Positions 6,159-6,576 of a stretch of 6,576 nucleotides of DNA are shown here, piece by piece. This DNA comes from an archaeon (GTDB taxonomy: Archaea > Asgardarchaeota > Hermodarchaeia > Hermodarchaeales > Hermodarchaeaceae), in contig JABXGY010000176.1 of the NCBI GenBank assembly GCA_016550395.1, positions 1 to 6,576 on the forward strand, read 5' to 3'. The first letter of the stretch is position 1. Each line of letters opens with the position of its first letter. Under the pieces are notes generated by a model, which saw nothing but the letters and a program-made list of their open reading frames with translations, was not told the DNA's origin and searched no databases. A program made the translations under genes and the position numbers.

Positions 6159-6576
6159 CTAATCAATCGCAGACCCACAAATAAAACAAAAATTATCATG
6201 GGTTCGAATCTTATGCCCACATTGGGGACAGAAACTGGGTTCGAGATCGGATTCATGAGCTTTCACTGGTACTTTCACCGCTTTGGGAGTCACTTCTTCT
6301 TCGATGGAACTGGATTGGGTTATTCGTTTTTGTTGTATCTCTGCAAGGAGTCGTCGATGGAGTACACTCCATATTGTTCGGGTGTTTTTTTGGGTGCCAT
6401 GGACCGGGCAGTTGAGTGTAAAGGTTGTGGCAACTTCGGACGAACTCACATCTGAAGCGGGTGCCAGCTCCCTGCCACATATGGCGCATTGATATAGATG
6501 ATCGGCGACGACGCTGGCCCAGAGATCAAGACCTGAGTGATCAAGTGTGATATGGTGGCCCAACCTATGACGAGGA
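6159..6576 (-). CDS. Protein with two zinc-binding clusters, unknown function (partial, runs off right edge)
   Basis: The minus-strand frame ends at TAG 6159-6161 and stays open to the right edge. TTG 6561-6563 is the only candidate start in view. It lacks a well-spaced ribosome site, so the true start is probably outside; residue numbers here count from that TTG (134 residues). A first cluster reads CAIC (Cys26, Cys29) and, after about 22 residues, CPVH (Cys52, His55), a treble-clef or ribbon-like arrangement. A likely helix, WSVLHRRLLAEIQQKR, follows, then an acidic and basic linker. A C-terminal CxxC-x10-CxxC zinc ribbon (Cys112, 115, 126, 129) ends in GSAID. The ribbon has the same spacing as the one in the C11-like protein. 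Such ribbons bind zinc and often mediate protein or nucleic acid contacts. I do not recognise a named family. The gene converges on the radical SAM gene, 28 nt between stops. Confidence 0.7.
   Translation of the reverse strand, partial: PRHRLGHHITLDHSGLDLWASVVADHLYQCAICGRELAPASDVSSSEVATTFTLNCPVHGTQKNTRTIWSVLHRRLLAEIQQKRITQSSSIEEEVTPKAVKVPVKAHESDLEPSFCPQCGHKIRTHDNFCFICGSAID

Noticed and set aside
6198..6492. Plus-strand frames opposite the zinc-cluster gene
   Set aside because: The minus-strand frame has ordered Cys/His zinc motifs; the opposite frames show no domain and overlap each other.
1..6576. CRISPR array, tRNA or rRNA gene, insertion sequence or phage genes
   Set aside because: I saw no regularly spaced repeats, no cloverleaf or rRNA core sequence, and no transposase, integrase or structural phage gene on either strand.

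Overview
The window most likely comes from an archaeon, and an Asgard-type lineage is a plausible guess. The reasons are TATA-like boxes at archaeal spacing ahead of Shine-Dalgarno sites, a short GS-I type glutamine synthetase, a cobalamin-domain radical SAM protein of an archaeal style, a surface C11 peptidase with a signal peptide and a cytosolic zinc ribbon, and a second zinc-ribbon protein. The lineage call is inference from gene style; no rRNA or other marker gene is present.

Layout, left to right. Positions 2-115 hold the last 37 codons of an unknown acidic protein, about 55% G+C with only GAG for Glu. It is followed immediately by a headless 3' fragment of an oligoendopeptidase F (M3B) gene, 127-462, at about 42% G+C. 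The fragment meets head-on the minus-strand gene 459-2420, and their stop codons share one CTAG. That gene encodes a secreted, membrane-anchored clostripain-like protein whose nucleophile position reads Ser instead of Cys. A 151-nt divergent promoter region (2421-2571) carries a near-perfect dyad and a TATA-like box for each direction.

The plus-strand pair 2572-3900 (glutamine synthetase family) and 3946-4398 (SRPBCC/START-like protein) looks like one transcription unit. A second 151-nt gap (4399-4549) holds a strong TATA box, a leader with three small dyads and a strong Shine-Dalgarno site. These serve a B12-binding-domain radical SAM enzyme (4550-6130). A two-zinc-site protein on the minus strand (6159 to the right edge) converges on it.

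The genes do not form one obvious pathway. The points most worth a second look are the Cys-to-Ser change in the C11 protein together with its outside-protease/inside-zinc-ribbon design, the Asn-to-Ala change in the glutamate-binding loop of the glutamine synthetase homologue, the radical SAM enzyme with no recognisable base-off B12 motif and a hydrophobic tail, and the composition break next to the beheaded peptidase gene.
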